DNA of 64,000 bases. It comes from an uncultured Carboxylicivirga sp. (GTDB lineage: Bacteria; Bacteroidota; Bacteroidia; Bacteroidales; Marinilabiliaceae). The notes under the pieces were generated by a model. It was not told where the DNA came from. It searched no databases and worked only from the letters and a program-made list of their open reading frames with translations. The stretch lies in NCBI RefSeq assembly GCF_963668385.1, contig NZ_OY764327.1:6146724-6210723 (forward strand), read 5' to 3'. Below, piece by piece: positions 1 to 9,700 of this stretch; the stretch's first letter is position 1; each line of letters opens with the position of its first letter. Both the position numbers and the translations under genes were made by a program.

Positions 1-737
1 CCTGCTGGAATTGATCCACTCACATACCAATTATCCATTTGAGGATGACCATAAATATAGGCGCTGTCTTTATTTACTGTAGAACTCTTTACAAAACATT
101 TAAAATGCTTATCAATAGGCGGATCAGTACTTACAACCTTACACGTTTTACCTATTTTTTGGGGTGACGATAACGTGAGACGAAATGTATTTTCCTTAAA
201 AGTTAAAGCATTGGGAGCAGCCCCATAATAATTAGCTATATCTTCCCAATTTCTTTTTGATGGATAAGTGATGCCTGAAAATAGATGATCATCCAGAATT
301 ATGTCTTCAATCACACGTACCTTTTTCTTTTTTAAATAATTAACTATTTCACTAAACAGATATTCTTCTTTTGTTTCATCCCATCTATCAGAGCCCAAAG
401 TGGGATCTCCTACTCCTTGAATAATTAATGATTGTTTATGGGCTGATTTTTCTGTGTGAAGAAAGAATTTTGTTGAAAACCGATAATCATTACCTATCAA
501 TTCAAAAGCAGCAGCACTCGTAAATATTTTTGTAAGTGAGGCTGGTACCAATCGCTTTTGTTCATTAAATGTAACTATTTCCTCACCCGTTGTCATGTCA
601 ATCACCGAGGCACTGACAAAACCATTTTTACTTATTTCATTTAATCGATTGCTATAACCTTCTTCTTTGGGTATTAAATTAGAACAAGCTATCAAGCCAA
701 AAATTAATAAACTTGCCCATTTTTTGTATTTATGCAC
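1..737 (-). CDS. dacB: D-alanyl-D-alanine carboxypeptidase, PBP4 type (peptidase S13), 3' end outside window
   Basis: Serine peptidase expected to act on peptidoglycan cross-links in the periplasm. About 245 codons are present; the C-terminal part lies beyond position 1. The frame opens with GTG at 737, giving VHKYKKWAS then a hydrophobic stretch ending in a lipobox (LIAC, Cys18), so it is probably a lipoprotein. The active-site SxxK motif is visible as PASLTKIF (Ser67, Lys70), followed by a region resembling the S13 family (GVGDPTLGS; later AAPNALTF). The SxN and KTG motifs would lie outside the window. The GTG overlaps the stop of the upstream lipoprotein gene by 8 bases, so translation is probably coupled. 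The nearby ATG at 718-716 is out of frame and hits a stop quickly. S13 assignment is by motif and overall resemblance. Confidence 0.85.
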   Translation of the reverse strand, partial: MHKYKKWASLLIFGLIACSNLIPKEEGYSNRLNEISKNGFVSASVIDMTTGEEIVTFNEQKRLVPASLTKIFTSAAAFELIGNDYRFSTKFFLHTEKSAHKQSLIIQGVGDPTLGSDRWDETKEEYLFSEIVNYLKKKKVRVIEDIILDDHLFSGITYPSKRNWEDIANYYGAAPNALTFKENTFRLTLSSPQKIGKTCKVVSTDPPIDKHFKCFVKSSTVNKDSAYIYGHPQMDNWYVSGSIPA

Positions 738-1764
738 CACCAACTTGTTTATCCAGTTTTTCGATTTCTTTTTTACGATGAGTAAGATACACATAATAAT
801 TGGTAGCGTCCTGAACTTCTAATTTTCTATTTTCCTTAGTCATCAATTTATAAAGCTCATAACTCTTATAAGCCCAAACCAATGCATTATCAATATCACC
901 TTCTCGTTCTAATGTAACTGCAATATTATGAGCTGCTCTACATTTATCTATATCTTTTCCATTCTCGTATACATAGCCCCAAAGCTTACGAGCTTCTTCA
1001 GGATTATTCTTTCCCAACCAATCATTGGCAGCCACAAAATAGCCATTGCCTTCAACATATAATTGACGCTCGATCACTTCCCATTCCGGCACAATCTTCC
1101 GCGAAAATTCATCTCCCATATAAAATGCAAATTCAGCATTAGCATCAACCACTGTTGGAAATCCGAGTAAGGATAAATCTAACGATGGTCCATCGCCATA
1201 CCAATAAATAGTATCAGCCTGCAAATCTTCTAAAAGCACATTTGAAGTTTGACAATCATACATTCGCCAATAATTATAACCATGGACACCCATAGTTGAG
1301 TAATACATATCTGGAGATTTCTTAACGTCTACTTTTGTACCATAAACATACGCTTCTAACGACAAAACAGCATCTGCATCATACTTTTTACTAACAGAAT
1401 CGATCACCTGCTGAGATAATTTACCAATAGGATTACCTTTTAACTCTGTTTTATAATGTGTAGTATCTAAATAAACAGTATCAAAAAAACTCTTTTGCAT
1501 TAATGAATATTCGAGGCTTAACAATAATGAATCGGGATACCCAGCATAAATCATCGTATCAATCACCTGAGTTTCTCCATCAATTTCGGCAACATGTACA
1601 TCTTTTCGATCATACACAAGACTATTATTAATTAAAACAACTGACTTTATTTCGGGTGCTATAGTATATTTAGCCGGACGAAGTACTTCATAACTAACTA
1701 GCGAACCCGACGAAGTACAAGCTGCCAAAACTGCCACTAAAGTTAATACAATCAAATATTTCAT
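730..1764 (-). CDS. DUF6340-like lipoprotein
   Basis: A 344-residue lipoprotein of unknown function. The N-terminus is a short SPII signal with lipobox LAAC (Cys16). The body resembles the DUF6340 family of Bacteroidota (LRPAKYTIAPEIKSVVLIN near the start), and the C-terminal third (about residues 255-340) looks like tetratricopeptide-type helices (ARKLWGYVYENG, AHNIAVTLEREGDIDNAL). DUF6340 is a name without a known reaction. It overlaps the downstream PBP4-type gene by 8 bases, so the two form an operon, which places it in an envelope context. A hairpin terminator separates it from fabG upstream. The family name is from memory; lipoprotein status is clear from sequence. Confidence 0.75.
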   Translation of the reverse strand: MKYLIVLTLVAVLAACTSSGSLVSYEVLRPAKYTIAPEIKSVVLINNSLVYDRKDVHVAEIDGETQVIDTMIYAGYPDSLLLSLEYSLMQKSFFDTVYLDTTHYKTELKGNPIGKLSQQVIDSVSKKYDADAVLSLEAYVYGTKVDVKKSPDMYYSTMGVHGYNYWRMYDCQTSNVLLEDLQADTIYWYGDGPSLDLSLLGFPTVVDANAEFAFYMGDEFSRKIVPEWEVIERQLYVEGNGYFVAANDWLGKNNPEEARKLWGYVYENGKDIDKCRAAHNIAVTLEREGDIDNALVWAYKSYELYKLMTKENRKLEVQDATNYYVYLTHRKKEIEKLDKQVGGA

Positions 1765-1880
1765 TATCGAACTTTTCTAAACAAGAGAGTTAATAACAGA
1801 CACGCAAACCCCATTTATCTCTTGATTATTGGTTTGGTTTGTATCAGTTTTCTTTACAAAAATTAAACCAAATGCCCCAT

Positions 1881-1914
1881 AAAAATAAAAAAGGGCGGTT
1901 AAAAAACCACCCTT
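1881..1914 (-). terminator. Intrinsic terminator of fabG
   Basis: On the minus strand a 9-bp stem (AGGGTGGTT pairing with AACCGCCCT, one G-U pair) is followed by a T-rich run. It lies just after the fabG stop. Confidence 0.85.
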
Positions 1915-1935
1915 TATCTATAATTTTATAAAATC

Positions 1936-2682
1936 TTACATATTCATACCACCACAAACATGAATAGTTTGTCCACTAACGTAAGATGATAAGTCTGATC
2001 CTAAGAATACACAAATATTTGCTACATCCTCTGGAGTACCTCCTCGTTTTAAAGGAATTTTAGCTTCCCATTCTTTTTTCACATCTTCTGGTAATTTACC
2101 TGTCATTTCTGTGATGATAAAACCTGGAGCAATTGCATTACTTCTGATTCCGCGAGAACCTAACTCTTTGGCAACTGATTTAGTAAAACCAATCATACCT
2201 GCTTTTGAAGCAGAATAGTTAGCCTGACCAGCATTTCCGCTAACACCAACTACCGAACTCATGTTGATAATTGAACCAGAACGCTGACGCAACATAGTTG
2301 GTTGAACAGCCTTAGTAAAGTTAAAAACCGACTTTAAGTTAACGTTGATAACTGCATCCCACTGATCTTCAGTCATGCGCATCAACAAAGTATCTTTAGT
2401 AATACCTGCATTGTTTATCAAAACATCAACAGTACCAAAATCTTTTACGATTTCAGCCACTACTTTTTGAGTGTCTTCAAAGTTACTTGCATCAGAAGCG
2501 TATCCTTTAGCCTTAACTCCAAGTGCTTCAAGCTCTTTTTCAGTTTCCTGAACAGCTTCGTTATAAGCTAAATCGGTAAATGCAATATTACAACCTTCTT
2601 GAGCATAACGTAAGGCTATTGCTTTACCAATTCCGCGACCAGCACCTGTTACTATGGCTGTTTTTCCTTCTAATAACTTCAT
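1936..2682 (-). CDS. fabG: 3-oxoacyl-[acyl-carrier-protein] reductase
   Basis: NADPH-dependent reductase of the fatty-acid elongation cycle in the cytoplasm, a short-chain dehydrogenase/reductase of normal length (248 residues). The Rossmann nucleotide-binding motif TGAGRGIG is at residues 12-19, NNAG at 90-93, and the catalytic tetrad is Asn115, Ser143, Tyr156 and Lys160 (YSASK). The spacing Ser-13-Tyr-4-Lys matches the family. The C-terminal SGQTIHVCGGMNM ending is typical of FabG. It stands alone on the minus strand with its own terminator; no other fab genes are adjacent. Other SDR functions are possible in principle, but the whole-length match to FabG makes this assignment strong. Confidence 0.95.
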   Translation of the reverse strand: MKLLEGKTAIVTGAGRGIGKAIALRYAQEGCNIAFTDLAYNEAVQETEKELEALGVKAKGYASDASNFEDTQKVVAEIVKDFGTVDVLINNAGITKDTLLMRMTEDQWDAVINVNLKSVFNFTKAVQPTMLRQRSGSIINMSSVVGVSGNAGQANYSASKAGMIGFTKSVAKELGSRGIRSNAIAPGFIITEMTGKLPEDVKKEWEAKIPLKRGGTPEDVANICVFLGSDLSSYVSGQTIHVCGGMNM

Positions 2683-2930
2683 AATCTTGTCTTATTTAAG
2701 TTATAAATATGCTGAATAATATAAATGCATTCAGCTATTTCGCGCATTAAAAACTCGTTTGAATATTTAACTTTAATAGTCGAATATCACTGAGTATCAA
2801 ATGCAGCCACAAAAATATAACAATTCTCAGCTTTTTACCATATTTTTTAAAAAATGCACTCATATCTGTAATTACCTATTATTCTCATTTTAATTATCAA
2901 GTACTTATAGAACACATTTTATCTCTTACA

Positions 2931-2960
2931 AAAAAAGTCGGAACAACTTTGCTCCGACTC
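2931..2960 (-). terminator. Intrinsic terminator of sucD
   Basis: Minus-strand hairpin with perfect 7-bp stem AGTCGGA/TCCGACT (2936-2942 and 2953-2959) followed by seven T, 20 bp after the sucD stop. Confidence 0.9.
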
Positions 2961-2979
2961 TTTACTAAAACCAATTTTA

Positions 2980-3852
2980 TTATTTATCCAGTGCTTTTTT
3001 CATTGTTGAACCAAGATCGGCAGGCGATTCAACAACATACAAGCCACATTCTCGCATTATTTTCATTTTCGCAGCTGCAGTATCATCCTTCCCTCCAATA
3101 ATTGCTCCTGCATGTCCCATTCGTCTTCCTTTAGGAGCTGTTTGACCAGCAATAAATCCCACCACCGGTTTCGTTCCATTCTCTTTTATCCAACGAGCTG
3201 CATCGGTTTCCATACTTCCACCAATCTCTCCAATCATAATGATTCCTTCTGTGTCTGGATCATTCATTAATAACTCAACAGCCTCTTTGGTTGTTGTTCC
3301 TATAATAGGATCGCCACCTATACCAATACAAGTACTTTGTCCCAATCCTTGCTTGGTCAATTGATCAACAGCTTCATATGTTAAGGTGCCAGATCGACTT
3401 ACAACTCCAATGGTCCCTTTTTGATGTATAAAACCAGGCATAATTCCCACTTTGGCTTCACCCGGAGTGATAACTCCCGGACAATTCGGACCGATTAGCC
3501 TTACTTTTTTATTGGATAAAAATTGCTTTACCTTCACCATATCAGATGTAGGAATACCTTCAGTAATGGCAACAATTACAGAAATTCCGGCATCTGCAGC
3601 TTCCATAATTGCATCTGCAGCGAAGGCTGGTGGCACAAAAATAGCAGACACATCAGCCTTTGTCTTTTTTACGGCCTCTGAAACAGAATTAAAAACAGGC
3701 AACTGCAAATGTCGTGTTCCTCCTTTGCCCGGTGTTACTCCTCCCACTACATGAGTTCCATATTCAATCATTTGTGTTGCATGAAAAGTACCTTCACTAC
3801 CGGTTAATCCTTGTATAATAACTTTTGAATCTTTTTTAACTAATACACTCAT
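2980..3852 (-). CDS. sucD: Succinyl-CoA synthetase alpha subunit
   Basis: ADP/GDP-forming succinate-CoA ligase alpha subunit, which carries the phosphorylated histidine that relays phosphate between succinyl-CoA and the nucleotide (citric acid cycle). Length (290 residues) equals the family norm. Visible signatures are the CoA-binding start ([11 protein letters not shown], residues 14-24; [10 protein letters not shown], 37-46), GPNCPG (121-126) and the phospho-histidine loop GHAGAIIGG with His247. sucC is not next to it: upstream lies a divergent forward-strand gene, so the beta subunit must be encoded elsewhere. It has its own terminator and appears to be transcribed alone. Confidence 0.95.
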   Translation of the reverse strand: MSVLVKKDSKVIIQGLTGSEGTFHATQMIEYGTHVVGGVTPGKGGTRHLQLPVFNSVSEAVKKTKADVSAIFVPPAFAADAIMEAADAGISVIVAITEGIPTSDMVKVKQFLSNKKVRLIGPNCPGVITPGEAKVGIMPGFIHQKGTIGVVSRSGTLTYEAVDQLTKQGLGQSTCIGIGGDPIIGTTTKEAVELLMNDPDTEGIIMIGEIGGSMETDAARWIKENGTKPVVGFIAGQTAPKGRRMGHAGAIIGGKDDTAAAKMKIMRECGLYVVESPADLGSTMKKALDK

Positions 3853-4082
3853 AGGGTAAATAGATTTATTAGCATTTCTAATTTAAGAGTTTTCATATTT
3901 GTTATTGTAAATAACCGTTTAACAAGCACTTTGTTTCATTTATTATTAAAAGAAAACAACTGTAAACTTCTACTTCCAATATTATTGGATTAAACTTTAG
4001 TCTAACACTTTTATATGAATGCTAACTTTTCATATCTTTACTTTCAAATCATTCATTACTTAAAAGCTTTTGTTAACAAGCA

Positions 4083-5177
4083 ATGATATTCAAAACACTA
4101 ACTATTCATCTTCTATTATTTTTATTCGGATGTTCGTTAATGGCAGAATCGTTATCTGACGAATTCAAAAAACATCTACTAATAACTCATCCCACAAAAG
4201 GAACCATTGAAGTATTATATGCGCTTCAGAAAGACAGCCTCATTGATTTTAACTCAATGCAACTAACTGGTGTTTTCCATCAAAACGAGAAATATAATTA
4301 TACTCAATCTCAATCAATGCTGGATACAATAACGTGTTTCAGAATGAATCTTGTTAAACTAACCGACAGCTTGTTTATTGATAGCCTTTATTGTAGAAAC
4401 AGATGTACAGACACTTTTACCCATTTATTTGAAAGCAGTGATGGAGTTATTTTCTTTGGAGGACCGGACATTCCACCAGCCATGTACAATAAAAAACATC
4501 ATGCTACAACAACAGTAACAGATACTTATCGTCATTATTTTGAGGCCTCTTTTCTATTTCATTTGTTGGGAGGATATCAGGATGCAGGTTTCATTCCTTT
4601 ATTAGAGGAAAAACCTGACTATTTTATTTTAGGCATTTGTTTGGGAATGCAAACCATGAATGTTGCAACAGGGGGGACTTTAATTCAGGATATTCCTTCT
4701 AAAATATATAATAGTGATGAAGCAAAGGGGCTTGCTAAATTAAATACAGAAGAGGTCCATCGTAATTTTTATCCACACTCAACAGGTTATAAAAATCTGG
4801 CAGGATCGCATTTTCATCACATCAGATTTAAGGATTATTTTTTCATTGATTTATTGAATATCGATCCCGACCAAACACCAATTGTAAATAGTTATCACCA
4901 TCAGGCGGTAGATGAATTAGGAAAAGGATTTAAAGTAGGTGCTACTTCAATGGATGAAAAGGTTATTGAAGCCATGTTTCATGTTCATTACCCTAATGTG
5001 ATGGCAGTTCAATTTCACCCAGAGCGCGCTCAGCTTTATCTACCTACAGCCAATTTCCAATTTGAGCCTCATGGAGAAAAGAAAACCCTAAATAAATGGA
5101 TTGATGAAGAAAGTATGAACTTTCATATTCTATTTTGGAATGCAATCAATACGATTTTAAACGAAAGTTATCTATAG
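4083..5177 (+). CDS. Lipoprotein class-I glutamine amidotransferase-like hydrolase (peptidase C26)
   Basis: A 364-residue protein of the gamma-glutamyl hydrolase / gamma-Glu-GABA hydrolase type. The nucleophile elbow is GICLGMQ (Cys186), preceded by FFGGPDIPP (125-132); the histidine/glutamate pair is in VQFHPE (His312, Glu314), and NSYHHQAVDELG (269-280) is a C26 hallmark. Unusually for this family, the N-terminus is a secretion signal with a possible lipobox (FLFGC, Cys17), so the enzyme is probably exported and anchored. Residues about 35-115 precede the amidotransferase fold and are not recognised. Followed 9 bp later by a leucine-rich-repeat gene, probably co-transcribed. A substrate such as poly- or gamma-glutamyl peptides in the envelope is inference. 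Confidence 0.8.
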   Translation: MIFKTLTIHLLLFLFGCSLMAESLSDEFKKHLLITHPTKGTIEVLYALQKDSLIDFNSMQLTGVFHQNEKYNYTQSQSMLDTITCFRMNLVKLTDSLFIDSLYCRNRCTDTFTHLFESSDGVIFFGGPDIPPAMYNKKHHATTTVTDTYRHYFEASFLFHLLGGYQDAGFIPLLEEKPDYFILGICLGMQTMNVATGGTLIQDIPSKIYNSDEAKGLAKLNTEEVHRNFYPHSTGYKNLAGSHFHHIRFKDYFFIDLLNIDPDQTPIVNSYHHQAVDELGKGFKVGATSMDEKVIEAMFHVHYPNVMAVQFHPERAQLYLPTANFQFEPHGEKKTLNKWIDEESMNFHILFWNAINTILNESYL

Positions 5178-5186
5178 GAATTAATT

Positions 5187-5798
5187 ATGTCGGATATTCA
5201 ACTGATAGAACAATTAAATACTCAATTAAAAAGCCCGCTGAAGCAACACCAACAACTAACCTGGTTTTTAAAAGGGTATCAATTGAATGAAGATGATAAT
5301 GTAACTCATCTTAATCTTTTCAAATGCGGCTTGGATAACATTATCCCTCTGGAAGTTTTTCAGTTTAAACACCTTCAACAACTTGATTTACGAAATAATA
5401 ACCTCACTCAATTACCGCAGGAAATCAAGCTACTTGAAGAATTAAAAATACTTGATATCAGACATAACAAACTAAAATATCTATCCCAAACTCTTTCTGA
5501 ATTATTAAATCTCGAAAAGCTTTATTTGGCCAATAACCTCTTCGAAAGCATCCCTGCTGTTATTGCCGATCTAGAATCGCTTTGGTTGATCGATTTTAGT
5601 GAAAATCTAGTTAATTCAGGGATTGAATACCTGTTAAGAGCCGAAATGTTAACTAACATCTATCTTAAGGATAATAAAATTGAGTATTTCCCATTCGAAA
5701 AAATAGAAGGTTATATTGACGAGCTTATTTTAAGCGAGAATCCGCTGTACGACAAATCAGTTTCAGCTCATGATAGAATTAATAAACTCATCTACTAA
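5187..5798 (+). CDS. Leucine-rich repeat protein
   Basis: A 203-residue protein with about five leucine-rich repeats (roughly residues 37-170) of the LxxLxLxxNxLxxLP type, for example LQQLDLRNNNLTQLP and LEKLYLANNLFESIP. There is no signal peptide, so it is probably cytoplasmic. Such repeats usually bind other proteins; no catalytic part is seen. It lies 9 bp after the C26 hydrolase gene in an apparent two-gene operon, and its stop is only 7 bp from the stop of the convergent PorP gene. Function is unknown. Confidence 0.8.
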   Translation: MSDIQLIEQLNTQLKSPLKQHQQLTWFLKGYQLNEDDNVTHLNLFKCGLDNIIPLEVFQFKHLQQLDLRNNNLTQLPQEIKLLEELKILDIRHNKLKYLSQTLSELLNLEKLYLANNLFESIPAVIADLESLWLIDFSENLVNSGIEYLLRAEMLTNIYLKDNKIEYFPFEKIEGYIDELILSENPLYDKSVSAHDRINKLIY

Positions 5799-5805
5799 CA
5801 TACAC

Positions 5806-6741
5806 TTACCTTCTATGTATTCGTCTGCCATTCCATTTTCGATCAAACAATCCATCATAATTATAGCTCAGGACTATTTCATGACTCCCTTTGTTAAATG
5901 AGTTTATTGCCGACACACTAAAATCGTATGAATATCCGATAAAAAACTGCTCACCAACTTTCATATTAGCCAAAACGGCAACAGCATCACCAAAACGGTA
6001 TGAAGCGCCCAACCAATACGTATCTTGATATATTACTTGTGCAGCCAAATCTGTTGACGGAGGGGCTCCGGTAACCATTTTATTAATAAACGAAGGTTTG
6101 ATTTTCCAATCTCTGTCTAATTCAAAAGTATAACCTGCCATTAAATAATAGTGTTGCGAAACCTGAGCAAATACATTCGAGGCACTCTCATATTCGCCAT
6201 TATCAAGCTTCGAGGCAATCATACGAGGTACCGAAAAACCTGCATAAAATTTATCATCATACAAATAAACACCAGCTCCTATATTAGGTTGAAATTTACG
6301 ATCAATCTGTCCTTGAAATGCAGGATCTGAATCTGTTCCATCCAACAACAAACCATCCAAACCTACATAGTAATTATAAATACCTCCTTTAAGTCCAAAT
6401 GACAAACGAAGTTGTCTATTAAGTTGTAATTGATAGGAATAGTTAAAATTTAGATAATAATTTTTTACAGGCCCTAAATTATCCGCTACCATTGATACAC
6501 CCATCCCCATATCTTGATTTTCGAATGGCATTTGTGCCGAAAAAGAATACGTTTTTGGGGCTCCCTCTAAACCTGCCCATTGCATACGAGAAAGAAATGT
6601 AACGTTCAACGTTTCTTCAACGCCAGTTGTTGCCGGATTAACCGACATGGCATTAAACATATATTGCGTATATAAAGGTTCTTGTTGTGCCAATGCCTTT
6701 ATTGATAACAAAAGCATTAGCACAATTAGAGATTTTCTCAT
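5806..6741 (-). CDS. Type IX secretion membrane protein, PorP/SprF family
   Basis: An outer-membrane beta-barrel of the PorP/SprF family (about 311 residues from Met8). The start at 6741 gives MRKSLIVLMLLLSIKALAQ, a clean signal peptide; an upstream ATG at 6762 would add seven residues before it. The hallmark N-terminus QEPLYTQYMFNAMSVNPATTG and the alternating aromatic beta-strand pattern to the C-terminus fit the family. PorP/SprF-like proteins are commonly encoded next to proteins with a type B T9SS sorting domain and help place them on the surface. Here the upstream gene, 28-49 bp away, is a giant protein with exactly that domain, so this is its likely dedicated partner. Confidence 0.9.
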   Translation of the reverse strand: MRKSLIVLMLLLSIKALAQQEPLYTQYMFNAMSVNPATTGVEETLNVTFLSRMQWAGLEGAPKTYSFSAQMPFENQDMGMGVSMVADNLGPVKNYYLNFNYSYQLQLNRQLRLSFGLKGGIYNYYVGLDGLLLDGTDSDPAFQGQIDRKFQPNIGAGVYLYDDKFYAGFSVPRMIASKLDNGEYESASNVFAQVSQHYYLMAGYTFELDRDWKIKPSFINKMVTGAPPSTDLAAQVIYQDTYWLGASYRFGDAVAVLANMKVGEQFFIGYSYDFSVSAINSFNKGSHEIVLSYNYDGLFDRKWNGRRIHRR

Positions 6742-6790
6742 CTTATATTTTTGATTGGTCATTATATTAGGTTCTAGATTAATAGTTAGG

Positions 6791-9700
6791 TTAACGATTT
6801 AGATAAATATATCCAGTTAGTTTCTTTCCTGTTTCTTTAATTGTAATGATATAATAGTAGGTTCCTACAGGTAAATCATCACCAATAGTCATTCCTACAT
6901 TTGCTTTACCACCCCAACTGTTATCATAAATATCATTGGAATATACTTCATTACCCCACCTATTAAAAATCAATAAGCTAACTTCATCATACTGATTTAA
7001 CCATGGAATAACATAGGTATCATTAATCCCATCTTCATTCGGAGAAAACCCCTTTGATAGTAATAGCTCATCATAACACTGATCGGCATCTAAGAAATCA
7101 TAAATACCATCTTCGTCACAATCTCCTAAACCTTCTTCCTTATCAGTTTTGCCATCATCATCACTATCTAAGTCTAGATAATTTGGCTGACCGTCACCAT
7201 CAACATCATCAGTACCTTCAATATCATCAGCAATGGTATCGGCATCGGTATCTTTCACTATAACAGTAATTGTTACAGTTGCAAAAGCACATTTTGAATC
7301 TTCGGCATCATCACAAACCTGATATGAAAATGTATCTTCTCCAGTAAAATCGACATCTGGTGTATAATTGAAGGTACCATCAGTATTAATTTGCAATTGT
7401 CCATTAATCACATTTATTATAGGTTGAATAGCTATTATCAGATTATCTCCATCATCATCAGAATCATTTTCTAATACATTTAAGTCAGTCAACACTTCGT
7501 TTCGTCCCACAATATATTCATCATCAACAGCAACCGGAGCATTATTCGGAATAGTCTCTTTCGCTGTTATATTGATATTAACCCCTTTGTTTACACATGC
7601 TTGTGGTGTGCCATTATCACAGATTGTAAATTCAAAGTAATCAGTACCTGCATAATCTTCATCTGCAGTAAACGACCAAGAACCATCAGAATTTATAATT
7701 AAAGAACCATGACTTGGTTCAATTGAAGGCTGAGTAGATAATGTTAGTTCATCGCCATCTACATCAGAAGCTGTACTCAACAAATTAACACCGGATGCCG
7801 TTGATCCTTGTTTGACATCTAATGAAAAGACTCCGTTAACTTCTGGAGCATCATTAACCGGCGTAATTGTGACTTTTACAGATGCAGTAGTACAATCATT
7901 ACCGGAATCACAAACCTGATAATCAAATAAAACTTCGCCATAGTAATTGGCTTGTGGAACAAAACTCAACGTATTATTTGAATTAACGGTTACATCGGCA
8001 TAATCAGGTTGTGCAACAATAGTAAGAGTCAATGGAGTATCATCTAATCCTGTATCATTAGCTAATACATCAATTTCGATAGCTTCATCCTCCAACAAAC
8101 TCACTTGATCATCAGATAAAACAGGTACTGGATTAAACACATCGTTATCTTCATTATTAACTATTACAACTGCATTTAACCCTTTAAAATCAGGATCAGA
8201 TAATTCACTATTAACTGTCAATGTTAAAGTATAAGAAATTATTCCATCTAATTCATCATCATCAATACCTGTAACTGATACCGTTTGAGCTTCATTCCAG
8301 TTATCCGGAGTAAATATTAAGTGACTTGTAGAAAGTGATCCTTCTGTATTATCAAGCCCAGTAATATCAACAATAACATTAGAGCTTGGCTGAGCCTCTA
8401 ACACTAAAGTGAAACTATCAACTGAACCATTTTCTGAAGTAAGAGTACTTTGATCAGACTCAGTTAATAACCAACCTGCCACATCATTATCATTAATACT
8501 TAATGTTGCTTTTGCTGAAGCATCTACGGCATTGTTAGATGCAACTAAATTAATTTGTAATGTTTCTGTTTCTTCAACCCTACTATCATCCAATGTTTCA
8601 ACAGTTAAGCTATAACTTTCGCCTGCCGTTCCGTTAAAAGTAAGAGTGCCTGTTTTATCTGTATAATCTACACCAGGTGTTGCATCTATTGATAAAAGAG
8701 AGTAATCAACAGTGAAACCTCCTACCACTTCTCTGCTGAGTGTAACTGTAAAAGTAGCACTCGCACCTTCAGTAACACTTACATCGGATATTAATAAGTT
8801 AGAGCTATCTTCGTCTGTGATATTTACAGTAGATACTCCATCTGTTACAAGTTGCGTTGAATTACTTGAATACTCTACAGTAAAACTCTCCGCGCCTTCT
8901 ACAAGATCATCAGTATTTGCCTGAATTGTTATTGAATGACTTTCTAATCCTGTAAGAATTATCGATTCATTAATAACATTAAAATCAGTTTCATCAGCTG
9001 TACCTACTACCGAAACATAGTTTATTGTTACACCACCTTGCACCTCTTTATCGAGTTTAATGGCTATATCAGTAGATTCACCTTCGGTTAAGGTAGCATC
9101 TTCAACTATTAATGTAGCAACACCATCATTATCATTAATATTAACAACAGACGGAGTGACTGTTTCTACCAATGTATTATTCGTTGTTACCTCAACAGTC
9201 AAACTTTCCTGCTGTTCAACTACAGAATCATCATAAGTCGTAATTAATACCGTATGTGATTCATTAGCTTCTCCAACAAAATTTATTGTTTCAACAATAG
9301 GAATATAATCAGTTCCTGCATTGGCTGATATATCAGAAGTATGTATGTTAACATTAAAACCTCCCTGCACAGCCTTATCTGATATCAACGTTAATTCTGC
9401 AATATCTCCTTCTATAACCGATATATTTGAAATCGATACCGTAGCTAATCCATCATTATCAACAATGGTTGCTTGCGTTTCTTCAACAGGTATTATCGCA
9501 TTATTATCAGAACTCAATATAAGGCTAAACATTTCGTTCGACTCAACAATTTCATCATCTAAAACTGTAATTTCTATAGTTTGTTGCTCCAAAGCATCAC
9601 CTTCAAAATGTACAGTTCCTAATTGATTTACATAATCTTGATCGGAAATTGCTGTACCTGCAAGCAAACTATAGTTTATATCACAACCACCTACAACTTC

